Assembly: GCA_020796225.1 (NCBI GenBank)
Contig: CM036755.1
Coordinates: 85,383,803-85,447,802, forward strand
Source of the DNA: Arion vulgaris
Lineage: Eukaryota; Mollusca; Gastropoda; Stylommatophora; Arionidae
DNA length: 64,000 nucleotides
Reading direction: 5' to 3'
The translations under genes were made by a program, and so were the position numbers. Below are positions 1 through 8,914 of the stretch, one piece after another (the first letter of the stretch is position 1; each line of letters starts with the position of its first letter). The notes beneath the pieces were generated by a model. The model saw only the letters and a list, made by a program, of their open reading frames with translations, made no database searches and was not told the origin of the DNA.

Positions 1-185
1 CCGTTCTTTTCACGAGTGCAGTTTATTCCAGAGACCCCTAGGATTGTTGCTGGAGTTACGGAGTTCGTGCTTTGTGCAATATTCTCGGCAGGTCGCTTGC
101 GATTTCTGCGGAGAGGGACAGAGCCATGTGGGGTAAAACCCGGAGCAATGAAGTAAATCCTTCTGCTGTAAAACCCTTTTAAACC
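1..185 (+). mobile_element. SINE-A copy 1, tRNA-derived SINE body, cut by window edge
   Basis: This stretch matches two other places in the window: the reverse complement of 8039-8905 and the plus strand of 36023-36184. Shared landmarks are 'cctaggattgttgctgg', 'gagttcgtgctttgtgcaat', 'gccatgtggggtaaaaccc' and the 3' end near 'aatccttctgct'. The tRNA-like head seen in copy 2 is missing here because the window starts inside the element. A 64-codon minus-strand frame across it is a by-product. The assignment to a SINE rests on the tRNA-like head of copy 2. Confidence 0.7.
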
Positions 186-280
186 GGACTGGGGCTAAGC
201 ACAAATAATATAGAGGTTCGTTTCAATCGGCGCTAGCAACCCAACTGGGAATTTGCGCTTGCCAACAGCACCTACTTCAG

Positions 281-445
281 TTCTTCGGGGGATGTTAGTT
301 GTAAATGCAACAGTACCTTACCCTGTTGTCCCAAGGAGGGCAGTCCAGTTAGGCATCATCAGCCTCAGTTCTTCCGGGGATGTTAGTTGTTTTGCAACAG
401 TACCTTGCACGGTTGTCTGAGGAAGGGCAGTTTCGTTAGGCACTA
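281..445. repeat. Imperfect two-copy tandem duplication, about 84 bp
   Basis: Two neighbouring segments (about 281-360 and 365-445) share 'cagttcttc', 'ggggatgttagttgt', 'gcaacagtacctt' and a common end near 'gttaggca'. The rest of 186-590 holds no recognisable gene. Confidence 0.6.
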
Positions 446-589
446 AAACGCAACTTTATGATTTGCCCTGGGCCAACCTTAACGATTAAATGTATCTGCG
501 TTACGTCTTTGATACGGTGTTTACTGCAATCTTCCCGTGTGTCGACATGATACATTTCAGCGTTTTCAGAGACACTTGCTGAAACTTTT

Positions 590-717
590 ATCGTGCCTCG
601 AGACTGCCGGGACAAGCAGCTCAACTCGGGCACAAGGCTCTAAGTTTCGCCCCATGTGGGCCCAGGTCTCTACTCCGGATGCACCTCTCATCCCTTTAAT
701 TTTGGTGCGGTCATTTA
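590..717 (+). repeat. Family E GC-rich repeat, left fragment
   Basis: Locally GC-rich DNA containing 'cgccccatgtgggcccag', which resembles 28300-28350 in the large GC-rich block. Its partner fragment lies at 1640-1880. A reverse-transcriptase fragment sits between them, so a nested insertion is the simplest reading. Confidence 0.4.
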
Positions 718-1535
718 TTCCAGTATTTGGATTTTTAGATGATATTGCCTTGTTAAGTAGAAACAACCAAGATATACAAAGAAAAACAGACAACTTGTCA
801 TCTATAGCATCAAAAGTTGGACTGCAGATAAGCTATGAAAAAACAAATATAATGAAGACACCTATGGCAAGTAATGCAGATATCACACTGGAATCTAAAA
901 TGATAAAAATAACAGAGAAGTTCACCTATTTAGGTATAATTTTGATTGTACAGGAAATATTTAAAAAGAAATTATGATACGAATTGGCAAAGCAACATCA
1001 GCTTTTAAAAGTCTAAATAAAATATGGAACTGCAAGTTATATAGTAATAAAACTAAATTACGAATTTTCAATTCAAATGTTGTATCAATCCTAACATATG
1101 CCAGCAAGAGTTGGAAAATGACTAAAGATATAAAAAAAAGCAAGTTGAATGCATTTAAAAATAGATGTCTGCGAAAAATAATGAATATAAAATGGAACGA
1201 ATTCAGAAGAAGTGATGAAATCAGAGACATGTCTGGTCAACCACTAGTGACAACTGTTATAAGAAAGAGAAGATGGAGATATGTTGGGCACACCTTGAGG
1301 AGAAATGATCAACGAATATCAAAGCAGGCATTGAAGTGGGATGCAAAGGGTTCAAGAAGAGAGGTCGACCTAAGGAGACCCTGAAGCGAATTTTGCTGAG
1401 AGAGGCAGAAAATATCGGTCTCAGTTCCATGGAGGAGATTGAGCGAGTTGCCCAGGATAGAGCGGTATGGAGAAATTACTTGCAGGCCCTATGTAACGTA
1501 TAACGGTACGAGAGGAATTATTATTATTATTATAT
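718..1535 (+). pseudogene. Non-LTR retrotransposon reverse transcriptase, 3' part, decayed
   Basis: The translation starts at the catalytic palm motif, here LDDIALLS in place of the usual (A/V)DDIALLS, and runs through KVGLQISYEKT, the FTYLG block and then, after a frame break near 970, IGKATSAFKSLNKIWN, TKLRIFNSNV and RRWRYVGHTLRR. It ends with a GRPKETLKRIL-like tail (about 1380) and AQDRAVWRNYLQAL (about 1450-1495). This is the thumb and C-terminal region typical of non-LTR reverse transcriptases. The endonuclease and fingers are absent. A frameshift near 965 and another near 1380 make it non-functional. The 3' end runs into a short ATT-rich tail at about 1515-1533. The fragment at 17040-18835 is a close relative and is more complete at its 5' side. 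The exact clade is not certain. Confidence 0.85.
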
Positions 1536-1639
1536 TTATTCCGGTAGAGTTAGCATTCGTTGGTAGACGACTCGTACACTGCTGTTTCTTACTTGTCGGC
1601 AAATTGTATCTGACATCGACCAGGAGATGCGTGCATTGT

Positions 1640-1880
1640 TCCTAGATTTTGGACCTGCATTGCTTTTTCCTGCTTGCACTACTACCACTACCGTAGCTCT
1701 CCCTCGATCCCTGCCCCCTTAGCCAGACCGGATCCAAAGTCTGTTACCAGGATTACTGCGTGGAGGTGAGGCACATGGTCTTGATTAGTGCCAATTCCAC
1801 TAATCCATGCGCCTTTGACCCTTCCCCCAGCACAACTGCGTTCTGCCATGCTTTTTATTTACTAGAGTAGCTTCTCGTAT
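1640..1880 (+). repeat. Family E GC-rich repeat, right fragment
   Basis: Matches 28566-28680: 'tagctctcc', 'ccttag.cagaccgga', 'tgttaccagg' and 'gtgtggaggtgagg' occur in the same order in both places. It also carries 'gccatgctttttatttacta', shared with family D copies at 6720 and 56310, so the boundary between families D and E is mosaic here. Confidence 0.55.
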
Positions 1881-2164
1881 CGTATCGTATAGACATCGGT
1901 AGCGCTGTTGAGGCACGCTAGTCTTATCCAATCATGTTCATACTTTACAAACTTGTCATAATTTCGTATTGAAATACACCCTGTCACATGTCCAGCCTTA
2001 GCTCCGCCTTGAGTATTGAAAGTCGAATATATGATCTATCATTGTGATTGGATAGTAATGAGTGACAATCTAGTTGTCAAAGTTGTACTAGACGTAAACA
2101 GACACACTCAATTTTACAAACATCCAAGAATGGGAGAAAAATATGTGTCAACATAGTAATACAA

Positions 2165-2370
2165 GCCCGTCTGCTCAGCGTGTTCGTAGCGCGTTGGACT
2201 GCGGGTGACTAGTCCTCTGTGAGTGCGGGTTAAATTCCGCGGGCTGGCAGAAAAGCCACATGTTCCCCAGATTAACGGTGTTCGTGGCACCGAACCGAAG
2301 TGTTGCGAAGTCCATTGTACCGAGCCGAAGAGCTGAATGCTCAATTGCTTCTGGATCGGAAAAAAAAATT
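2165..2370 (+). mobile_element. SINE-B copy 1, full length with target-site duplication
   Basis: The head is tRNA-like: 'cgtagcgcgttggact' resembles an A box and 'gcgggttaaattcc' a B box. The body contains 'ccgaaccgaag' and 'gagccgaagagctgaa', and the 3' end is 'ttctggatcgg' followed by an A run. The 9-bp repeat gtaatacaa lies directly on both sides (2156-2164 and 2371-2379), as expected for target-site duplication. The paralogous empty site at about 20638-20650 lacks the insert. Other copies: 19665-19851 and 39889-40090, both on the minus strand. Confidence 0.9.
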
Positions 2371-2548
2371 GTAATACAAATAATCATTCAGACCCATAGG
2401 GGAAGATTGATTTCAACATTGGCTAGAATATTGACTATAAAAGCCCTTGTTTGCAGGCATATTCTTCACTCGAGAGCTCAACTGTTCATATATTAATTAT
2501 CTCAACATATTCTAAATATTATTTTATTTATTTCAGAGAAACGTACAA

Positions 2549-2679
2549 ATGTCTGGAACATATTTAAGCTATTAGTTCTATGTCTGTTGGTGATGTTCAT
2601 CTCTACAACGTGGACATACAACTTGGAACCAGCTTACTCTACAGATGATGGACAATCAGATGATCTTGATGTTGACAAG
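2549..2679 (+). pseudogene. Pseudogenised signal-peptide exon (copy 1)
   Basis: Homologous to the intact exon at 20809-20940. It keeps the ATG context 'acgtacaaatg', an acceptor-like 'tttatttcag' just upstream, and the donor 'aag|gtaaga' at 2680. One base is missing near 2565 compared with copy 2, which puts TAG at codon 9. Downstream of the lesion the original frame stays open and encodes the same acidic stretch (TDDGQSDDLDVDK). So only a single visible lesion separates it from a coding exon. A sequencing error in this base cannot be excluded. Confidence 0.7.
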
Positions 2680-2811
2680 GTAAGATATATACATGTAAAA
2701 CATCATCTACTATCCTTCTCTTACACAAACAGATCTGATGATTGATTGATGTAAACATCATGATTACACTTTGATAAATAAATATATATTCACAATATAC
2801 ATGAGACTGCA

Positions 2812-3330
2812 GTAAAACTATTTGATTGGCAAAACACGTAATCACAAAGTACTGTAGTTTTACAAATTACAAAAACAATGACAATATACAGCAACGTTTT
2901 TACCAACAGGCCTTTATCAGCAAACGAACAAAGGAGTGACAAATTTAAAAAAACATATGGACGACTACATACAAACGTTTCTAACGAAAATCTGGAATAA
3001 AAACGAATAACGAAATAAATGTAACACAAAAACAAAACATGAAAATAGAAATAGAAAAGAAGAGAAACAATAAAAAATCAAGTAAATATATAACTTGAAT
3101 ACATGCAACATATGCACATATAGATTACAAGGCATGGAGAGAAAGTAATTTAAAAAGCATAGAAATGTAATACGTTGAGCCCACGTGGTCGCAAGGTACC
3201 ATACAACAAAATCAACAGATTCTCCAGAACAAATCAACTGCGACCATCCGTGGAACATGATCGGATGGCTATGACCTGGACATCGTGATCTCCTAAATGG
3301 CCAGTATCATTGAAATAGATGACACAGGTA
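2812..3330 (-). mobile_element. Penelope-like element fragment (GIY-YIG tail and 3' region)
   Basis: Read on the minus strand, 3330-3160 encodes HFNDTGHLGDHDV and, after a stop, NLLILLYGTLRPRGLN. The spacing and motifs fit the C-terminal part of a GIY-YIG endonuclease as fused to Penelope-like reverse transcriptases (HFN..GHS, then E..WI..L.T..P.G.N). The remainder is an AT-rich 3' region ending in a short motif, 'gctgataaaggcc' followed by 'aaaacgttgctg' (about 2880-2925). Homologous copies lie at 14290-15010 (+), 21840-22330 (-) and 22330-22512 (+). Shorter pieces lie at 49820-49960, 50685-50800, 16450-16540 and 62620-62695. No copy here carries the reverse transcriptase domain. Confidence 0.6.
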
Positions 3331-3874
3331 CAGGTGGCTCAGGGTCAGAGCAGTCGCTTCAGGGTCACAGAGCATTGGGCCCCGGTAACCACTCGGCGAA
3401 TTCGATGTCTGACAACGTTGGAAAAAGAAGAAGATTATTTCTCTGTGTAAAATAAACTGTCAGGAGATGAACACTTCTTTGGGCATGCTACTGTTCGCAG
3501 TATAACATCGAGAAGAACGGGCTGGAATGCCGCTGCCCAGGGGCAATTTATTAGAAAAGATTAAAAATAATATTTCTACACAAATATCTTCACCATCGTC
3601 AAAATTACAGGGGAACACTCGCCGGTGCTACGGAGTTTGTTCACTGCAGCTGAGATCGTCCTGGGTAAGAAAGAGATCGGAGCACACGTCGTTACTCCCC
3701 AAAATGCAATGATGATGGTCCTATCAATCAATCAATCCATCAAATCAAACATACACTATCATGTTTGAATGTGCTCTTCTGCATAAGGCTTTGTCTCTTG
3801 GCCAAATATAATTTCATCACAGTTTCTTGTCTTCCAGAAACCAGAAAAGTTAAATTATCTTTGTCGATCGTTGC
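3331..3874. other. Unassigned spacer
   Basis: Short open stretches occur, for example 3527-3712, but none shows a domain I recognise. 3440-3720 has a mixed composition that may be an old transposon piece; a reading near 3650 gives AEIVLGKK, which is weakly like a region of non-LTR elements. I see no firm feature. Confidence 0.3.
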
Positions 3875-3913
3875 TTATGTATTCAAACTGTTAAATGCTG
3901 GTTGCGATGAGTT
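3875..3913 (-). pseudogene. Exon-2-like fragment, inverted, with acceptor and premature stop
   Basis: On the minus strand the acceptor 'aatttcacag' is followed by 12 codons reading NSSQPAFNSLNT and a TAA. The intact exon at 35247 begins KSSEPTFNSLQ after 'tactttacag'. The DNA of the two is clearly similar (shared 'tcatc', 'aacca', 'catttaacag', 'ttg'), in the same frame relative to the acceptor. So this is a decayed or truncated relative of exon 2, lying only 1.2 kb from the pseudogene copy of exon 1 but on the opposite strand. The stop after 12 codons could instead be the natural end of a short terminal exon. Confidence 0.55.
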
Positions 3914-4254
3914 CTGTGAAATTAAAATAAAAAAAACTAAATATAAATGAAAAAAGCAAGCTTTACTCATCTTGTTAGCTATGTCAATAAAAACTTCATA
4001 ATCCGGCACATTCACGATTTCATTAACTATTGATTCATGGTGAAAGTATGAACGTATTACATCTTTTCTAGAGAATAATATCATTTTCAGAACTAGAGTA
4101 TACGTTTTATGATATTCAAATACAATAATTTCGAAGATCTGAAATACAACATTGTTTAATTGCTAAGATAATGCCTTTTCTAGGAATTCAATCAAAGCAC
4201 TTTATTTTTATAACTATTTTTATATGACATAATTGTACTAACCTTTCTATATTA

Positions 4255-4325
4255 AACAACACACTTTCTACTATTGTAAACGTTTCTACTATTGTAAACA
4301 ACACATTTCTACTATTGTAAACGTC
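4255..4325. repeat. Outlying copies of the 4857-6345 array unit
   Basis: Three units of 'ctactattgtaaac' type, a variant (attgtaaac instead of attataaac) of the main array about 500 bp downstream. They lie just 5' of a family D copy. Confidence 0.7.
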
Positions 4326-4379
4326 AAAATCGATTGTTTCAGCGAATATAATTCGTATGTCCATCGCTTAGTACCTTCT

Positions 4380-4850
4380 CTGGTAAAAATCACACAACGA
4401 TCACAAAGAGTGGTCAACGAGTCTTCGTTCTAAAACATTCGTGAAAGTAGCCACCGGACTATAATCACGTGTAGATTACCCAGAGTGGTCAATGAGTGAT
4501 GTTTATAGGGTAACTGCTGCTCTATAAAAGAGATAGTATTGCAGTGTTCACTAACAACTCTAAATGTGTAGGAGTCTCCACGACACTAAGCATAGCACTA
4601 CATGCCTAGAATTGTTTGAGATCCTCAGGTAGCCATAGACTACATGCCTAGAATTGTTGAGATCCTTCGGTCTTAGAAAGCCAGGTACTTCCCCCCCCCC
4701 CTTCATAGAACTACATGCCTAGAATTATTCGAGATCCTTCGGTCTTAGAAAGCCAGGTACTTCCCCACTCCCCCTTCCCCCATGAAAACCGGAAAAGGGT
4801 GATATAATCACATAATTTCTGGGGGCTAGAAAACAAACAGACAAAATCAA
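4380..4850 (+). repeat. Family D dispersed repeat, downstream part, with internal duplication
   Basis: Matches 22515-22855: 'cacaaagagtggtcaac', 'actataatcac', 'ggagtctcc', 'cactaagcata', and a shared end 'tagaaaacaaac' directly before a tandem array in both copies. Inside, 'acatgcctagaatt' with 'gagatcct' occurs three times (about 4600, 4640, 4715), an internal tandem duplication of about 75 bp that includes a C run. The upstream half of family D is seen at 6560-6840, 24563-24860, 40915-41165, 41400-41680 and 56165-56445. Confidence 0.65.
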
Positions 4851-4856
4851 TATTAT

Positions 4857-6345
4857 AAACTTCGCACTTTCTACTATTATAAACAACACACTTTCTACTA
4901 TTATAAACTTCGCACTTTCTACTATTATAAACTTCGCACTTTCTACTATTATAAACTTGCACTTTACTATTAAACTACTTTCTACTATTATAAACTTCGC
5001 ACTTTCTACATTATAAACACACTTTCTACTATTATAAACTTCGCACTTTCTACTATTATAAACTTCGCACTTTCTACTATTATAAACTCACACTTTCTAC
5101 TATTATAACTACTTTCTACTATAACACTTTCTACTATTATAAACTACTTCTACTACTTCTCTACTATTATAAACTTCCACTTTCTACTATTATAAACTTC
5201 ACTTTACTTTATAAACTTCTTTAATTAAAAACTTCACTTTCTACTATTATAAACACACTTTCTACTATTATAAATTATAAACTCACTTTCTACTATTATA
5301 AACTTCATCTACTATTATAAACTCATTTTACTATATAACTTCACTTTCTACTATTATAAACTACACACTTTCTACTATTATAAACTTCACACTTTCTACT
5401 ATTATAAACTTCACACTTTCTACTATTATAAACACCACTTTCTACTATTATAAACTTCCACTTTCTACTATTATAAACTACACACTTTCTCTATTATAAA
5501 CTTACACTTTCTACTATTATAAACTCCACTTTCTACTATTATAAACTATCCACTTTCTACTATTATAAACTACACTTTCTACTATTATAAACTTACCACT
5601 TTCTACTATTATAAACTTACACTTTCTACTATTATAAACTCACACTTTCTACTATTATTAAATACCACTTTCTACTATTATAAAAACACACTTTCTACTA
5701 TTATAAACAACACACTTTCTACTATTATAAACAACACACTTTCTACTATTATAAATAACACACTTTCTACTATTATAAACTACCACTTTCTACTATTTCA
5801 AATAACACACTTTCTACTTTTTAAGCTAACTTCTATAAAAACAAAACTTTCTACATTATAAATAACACACTTTCTACTATTTTAAATAACACACTTTCTA
5901 CTATTATAAACAACACACTTTCTACTATTATAAATAACACACTTTCTACTATTTTAAATAACACACTTTCTACTATTATAAATAACACACTTTCTACTAT
6001 TTTAAATAACACACTTTCTACTATTATAAACAACACACTTTCTACTATTATAAATAACACACTTTCTACTATTTTAAATAACACACTTTCTACTATTTTA
6101 AATAACACACTTTCTACTATTATAAACAACACACTTTCTACTATTATAAATAACACACTTTCTACTATTTTAAATAACACACTTTCTACTATTTTAAATA
6201 ACACACTTTCTACTATTATAAACAACACACTTTCTACTATTATAAATAACACACTTTCTACTATTATAAATAACACACTTTCTATTATTTTAAATAACAC
6301 ACTTTCTACTGTTATAAATACCGCACTTTCTAGAATCTCAAATAA
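4857..6345. repeat. Minisatellite, about 24-bp unit (actttctactattataaac core)
   Basis: About 60 units. Subtypes differ in the linker: 'ttcgc' at the left end, 'aacaacac' and 'ataacacac' at the right. The middle (about 5090-5840) is badly eroded by small deletions, the right part (5865-6300) nearly perfect. Because 24 is divisible by three, the minus strand of the clean part stays open as a 149-codon frame (SVLFIIVE repeated); I do not regard it as a gene. The last units grade into 'cactttctagaatctcaaat', which links this array to 25230-25430. Confidence 0.95.
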
Positions 6346-6559
6346 TGCATTTTATTAAGGCGGAGATGTAGAAAGAACAAATGTGGAGTAGTTCTTAAAT
6401 CTTAAATGAACAGAAAAAAAACACTAACAATGTGAAACTGAAAACAAAATGTGATATACTAGTACACTGTGTGATCTATGTAGATGATTCTGAAGGTACT
6501 GGGACATGATTTACAAGCAGATAGGTGTATAATACAATTCATACTCATGGAATTATGAA

Positions 6560-6840
6560 TAGATTTCAAGAACCTTCCTATTTTTCTTCCAACGCTCCAT
6601 ATGGACCACTTATTATCCACTCTGTGTGATTTGTATGGGACATGAGCCTAAGAACGATTGTACGTTGTGTCAGTTATGCGTCTACAAGTGCACAGCACAT
6701 CCGATGTCTGCGATGCTTTTTATTTACTAATGTAGCTTCCTTAGGTCCTACAGCAGTCGCCTCTTACGACATGCCTTGTAGCTTGCAGTGGTACTATTTT
6801 TGCTTCTCTTGCCGTGCCCGGTACCACATGGGCGGTAAGA
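6560..6840 (-). repeat. Family D dispersed repeat, upstream part
   Basis: Reverse complement shares 'gtcgtaagaggcga', 'aaaaagcat', 'gatgtgct', 'acttgtagacgc' and 'acaaatcacacagagtgg' with 56165-56445 and 41400-41680. The plus-strand reading (6642-6881) is a shadow. No protein domain is recognisable, so this is a non-coding element of unknown class. Confidence 0.65.
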
Positions 6841-6865
6841 TTTCAAGGACCGATAAACTGTGTCA

Positions 6866-7000
6866 AAGGGAAGGTGATTAACAAATAATGGTAAGATTTG
6901 CATAAGTAAGATGTGTGGAACAATTAACAAATAATGGTAAGATTTGCATAAGTAAGATGTGTGGAACAATTAACAAATAGATAAGATTGCATAAGTAAGT
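6866..7000. repeat. 46-bp tandem repeat, about 3 copies
   Basis: The unit contains 'aattaacaaataatggtaag' followed by 'atttgcataagtaagatgtg'. The third copy has several deletions. Confidence 0.85.
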
Positions 7001-7109
7001 GTGAACAATTAACAAATGTAAATGAAGAAATGAACAAAAAGAAAAAATAAATCAATATTAGGACTTTAAAAAAAGGAAGCCAATTGTATTATCCAAATAA
7101 ATCATAGAG

Positions 7110-7340
7110 AAGTCATGTATAAAACTTTTGTATACCTGTGAAGTACATTATCACAAGATGGAGACTTAGAAAAGGATATCATCGAAAAAAAATAAAGAAT
7201 TCAAGACAAACTTTTGCCATGCTCAACAAGATCTGGAAAACAAAAGGACTAAATCTTATTACAAAATTTAAAATATATAGAAGTAATGTACTGGGGGTGG
7301 TATTATACATTAGTGAATGCTGGAAAATAACATTGTGATC
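7110..7340 (+). pseudogene. Non-LTR reverse transcriptase thumb fragment
   Basis: The translation gives SRQTFAMLNKIWKTKGLN, TKFKIYRSNVLGVVLYISEC and WKIT. This corresponds to the AF..LN.IW / TK..I..SNV..VLLYG.E.W block directly after the palm domain of non-LTR reverse transcriptases, as in the copies at 1010-1110 and 18430-18550. No catalytic residues are present and the frame closes at 7338. A small remnant, probably 5'- and 3'-truncated. Confidence 0.75.
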
Positions 7341-7487
7341 TTGATATGGTAAGAATGCCGAGTCCGTAATCTACCACGGACATAACTAGCATCGAACAAA
7401 AGGACAAGTAGTCTCTGCTCAATGTGTGCGGCTACTATAACTTTCAGAGCCCTTTTTACTATAACTTTTTTTTTCTCAAAGGCACGA

Positions 7488-7590
7488 CACGTTGAAGCAA
7501 TGAAGACATGTACACTGTTGTACACTAAACATAAGGCACACGTTGAAGCAATGAAGACATGTACACTGTTGTACACTAAACATAGAGACT
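7488..7590. repeat. 51-bp tandem duplication
   Basis: Two nearly identical units beginning 'cacgttgaagcaatgaagac', the second at 7539. They lie directly before the 25-bp array. Confidence 0.85.
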
Positions 7591-7606
7591 ATATATCAAA
7601 ACATGA

Positions 7607-8038
7607 TTCTTCTAGTGTCTTCTAGTATTCTAAGGTTTAGTGTCTTCTAGTATTCTAAGGTTTAGTGTCTTCTAGTATTCTAAGGTTTAGTGTCTTCTAG
7701 TATTCTAAGGTTTAGTGTCTTCTAGTATTCTAAGGTTTAGTGTCTTCTAGTATTCTAAGGTTTAGTGTCTTCTAGTATTCTAAGGTTTAGTGTCTTCTAG
7801 TATTCTAAGGTTTAGTGTCTTCTAGTATTCTAAGGTTTAGTGTCTTCTAGTATTCTAAGGTTTAGTGTCTTCTAGTATTCTAAGGTTTAGTGTCTTCTAG
7901 TATTCTACGGTTTAATGTCTTCTAGTATTCTAAGGTTTAATGTCTTCTAGTATTCTAAGGTTTAGTGTCTTCTAGTATTCTACGGTTTAGTGTCTTCTAG
8001 TATTCTACGGTTTAGTGTCTTCTAGTATTCTACGGTTT
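7607..8038. repeat. Minisatellite, 25-bp unit, about 17 copies
   Basis: Very homogeneous array of 'tttagtgtcttctagtattc' plus 'taagg'. Toward the right end 'taagg' becomes 'tacgg' in several units. It abuts the 3' end of SINE-A copy 2 (minus strand) with no spacer. Confidence 0.97.
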
Positions 8039-8905
8039 AAAAGCCGAAGGAGTGATTTCATTGTACCGGGTTTTACCCCATATGGCTCAGTCCTCTCCGA
8101 AATGTCACCTGTCGAGGTGTCCGCAGAAATGTCACCTGTCGAGGTGTCCACCAGAAATGTCACCTGTCGAGGTATCCGCAGAAATGTCACCTGTCAGTAT
8201 CCAAATGTCACCTGTCGAGTATCGAGAAATGTCACCTGTCAGAGATATCGCAGAAATGTCACCTGTCAGGTATCCAGAAATGTCATGTCGAGGTATCCCG
8301 AAATGTCACCTGTCGAGTATCCGCAGAAATGTCACCTGTCGAGAGTATCCGCAGAAATGTCACCTGTCGAGGTATGCAGAAATGTCAGCTGTCGAGGGAT
8401 TGAACAGAAATGTCAGCTGTCGAGAGTATTGAACAGAAATGTCACCTGTCGAGGTATGCAGAAATGTCAGCTGTCGAGAGTATGCAGAAATGTCCTGTCG
8501 AGAGTATTGAACAGAAATGTCAGCTGTCAGAGTATTGAACAGAAATGTCAGCCTGTCGAGGTATTGAACAGAAATGTCAGCTGTCGAGTATTGAACAGAA
8601 ATGTCACCTGTCGAGTATTGAACAGAAATGTCACCTGTCGAGAGTATTGAACAGAAATGTCAGCTGTCGAGAGTATTGAACAGAAATGTCACCTATCGAG
8701 TATTGAACAAAATGTCAGCTGTCGAGAGTATTGAACAGAAATGTCACTGTCGAGAGTCTTGCACAAATCACGAACTTCGTAGCTCCGGCAACAATCCTAG
8801 AAGTATGTGGAAAAAATTGCACTTGTGAACAGAAGGCCGCGTTCCGGATTGGAACACACGACCTTCAACTCGCAAGGCAAAAGCTAACCACTCAGCCACA
8901 GCAAG
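8039..8905 (-). mobile_element. SINE-A copy 2, complete, with internal minisatellite expansion
   Basis: On the minus strand the head (8902-8837) is tRNA-like: 'tggctgagtggttag' fits an A box and 'gtgtgttccaatcc' a B box, about 45 bases apart. The body then follows the same order as copy 1 (1-185): 'taggattgttgccgg', 'aagttcgtgatttgtgcaa', then the array, then 'gccatatggggtaaaaccc' and a 3' end at 'ccttcggctttt'. Copy 1 has only about 40 bases where this copy has about 660. So the element is intact at both ends but inflated internally. Confidence 0.8.
8100..8757. repeat. Minisatellite inside SINE-A, about 24-28-bp unit
   Basis: Irregular units built on 'cagaaatgtcacctgtcgag' with a variable linker ('gtatccg', 'agtattgaa', 'gtatg'). 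Left units carry 'cacc', right units often 'cagc'. The reverse complement of copy 1 at 75-115 reads 'cgcagaaatcgcaagcgacc' then 'tgccgagaatatt', which is the evident parent of the unit. Plus-strand frames of 211 and 126 codons here are repeat translations. Confidence 0.9.
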
Positions 8906-8914
8906 AGAACTGCA

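Larger units (their letters stand above)
1895..2716 (+). repeat. Segmental duplication, copy 1 (partner 20385-20968)
   Basis: Apart from the SINE-B insertion, this segment aligns end to end with 20385-20968. Shared runs include 'tttacaaacttgtca', 'ttagctccg', 'attgtgattggatagt', 'gtactagacgtaaacagac', a TATAAA box (2436-2441) and a signal-peptide exon with its donor site. Similarity stops shortly after the donor, near 2716. This copy carries a pseudogene exon, while the partner copy is intact. Confidence 0.85.

Noticed and set aside
2165..2240. Functional tRNA gene (A- and B-box-like sequence)
   Set aside because: The segment continues into a SINE body with an A-rich tail and target-site duplication, and the cloverleaf stems do not pair convincingly. 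The heads at 8837-8902, 36000-36040 and 53100-53180 were rejected for the same reason.
5851..6300. 149-codon minus-strand frame with an SVLFIIVE repeat, resembling a hydrophobic repeat protein
   Set aside because: It covers only the uneroded part of a 24-bp minisatellite and ends where units lose bases.
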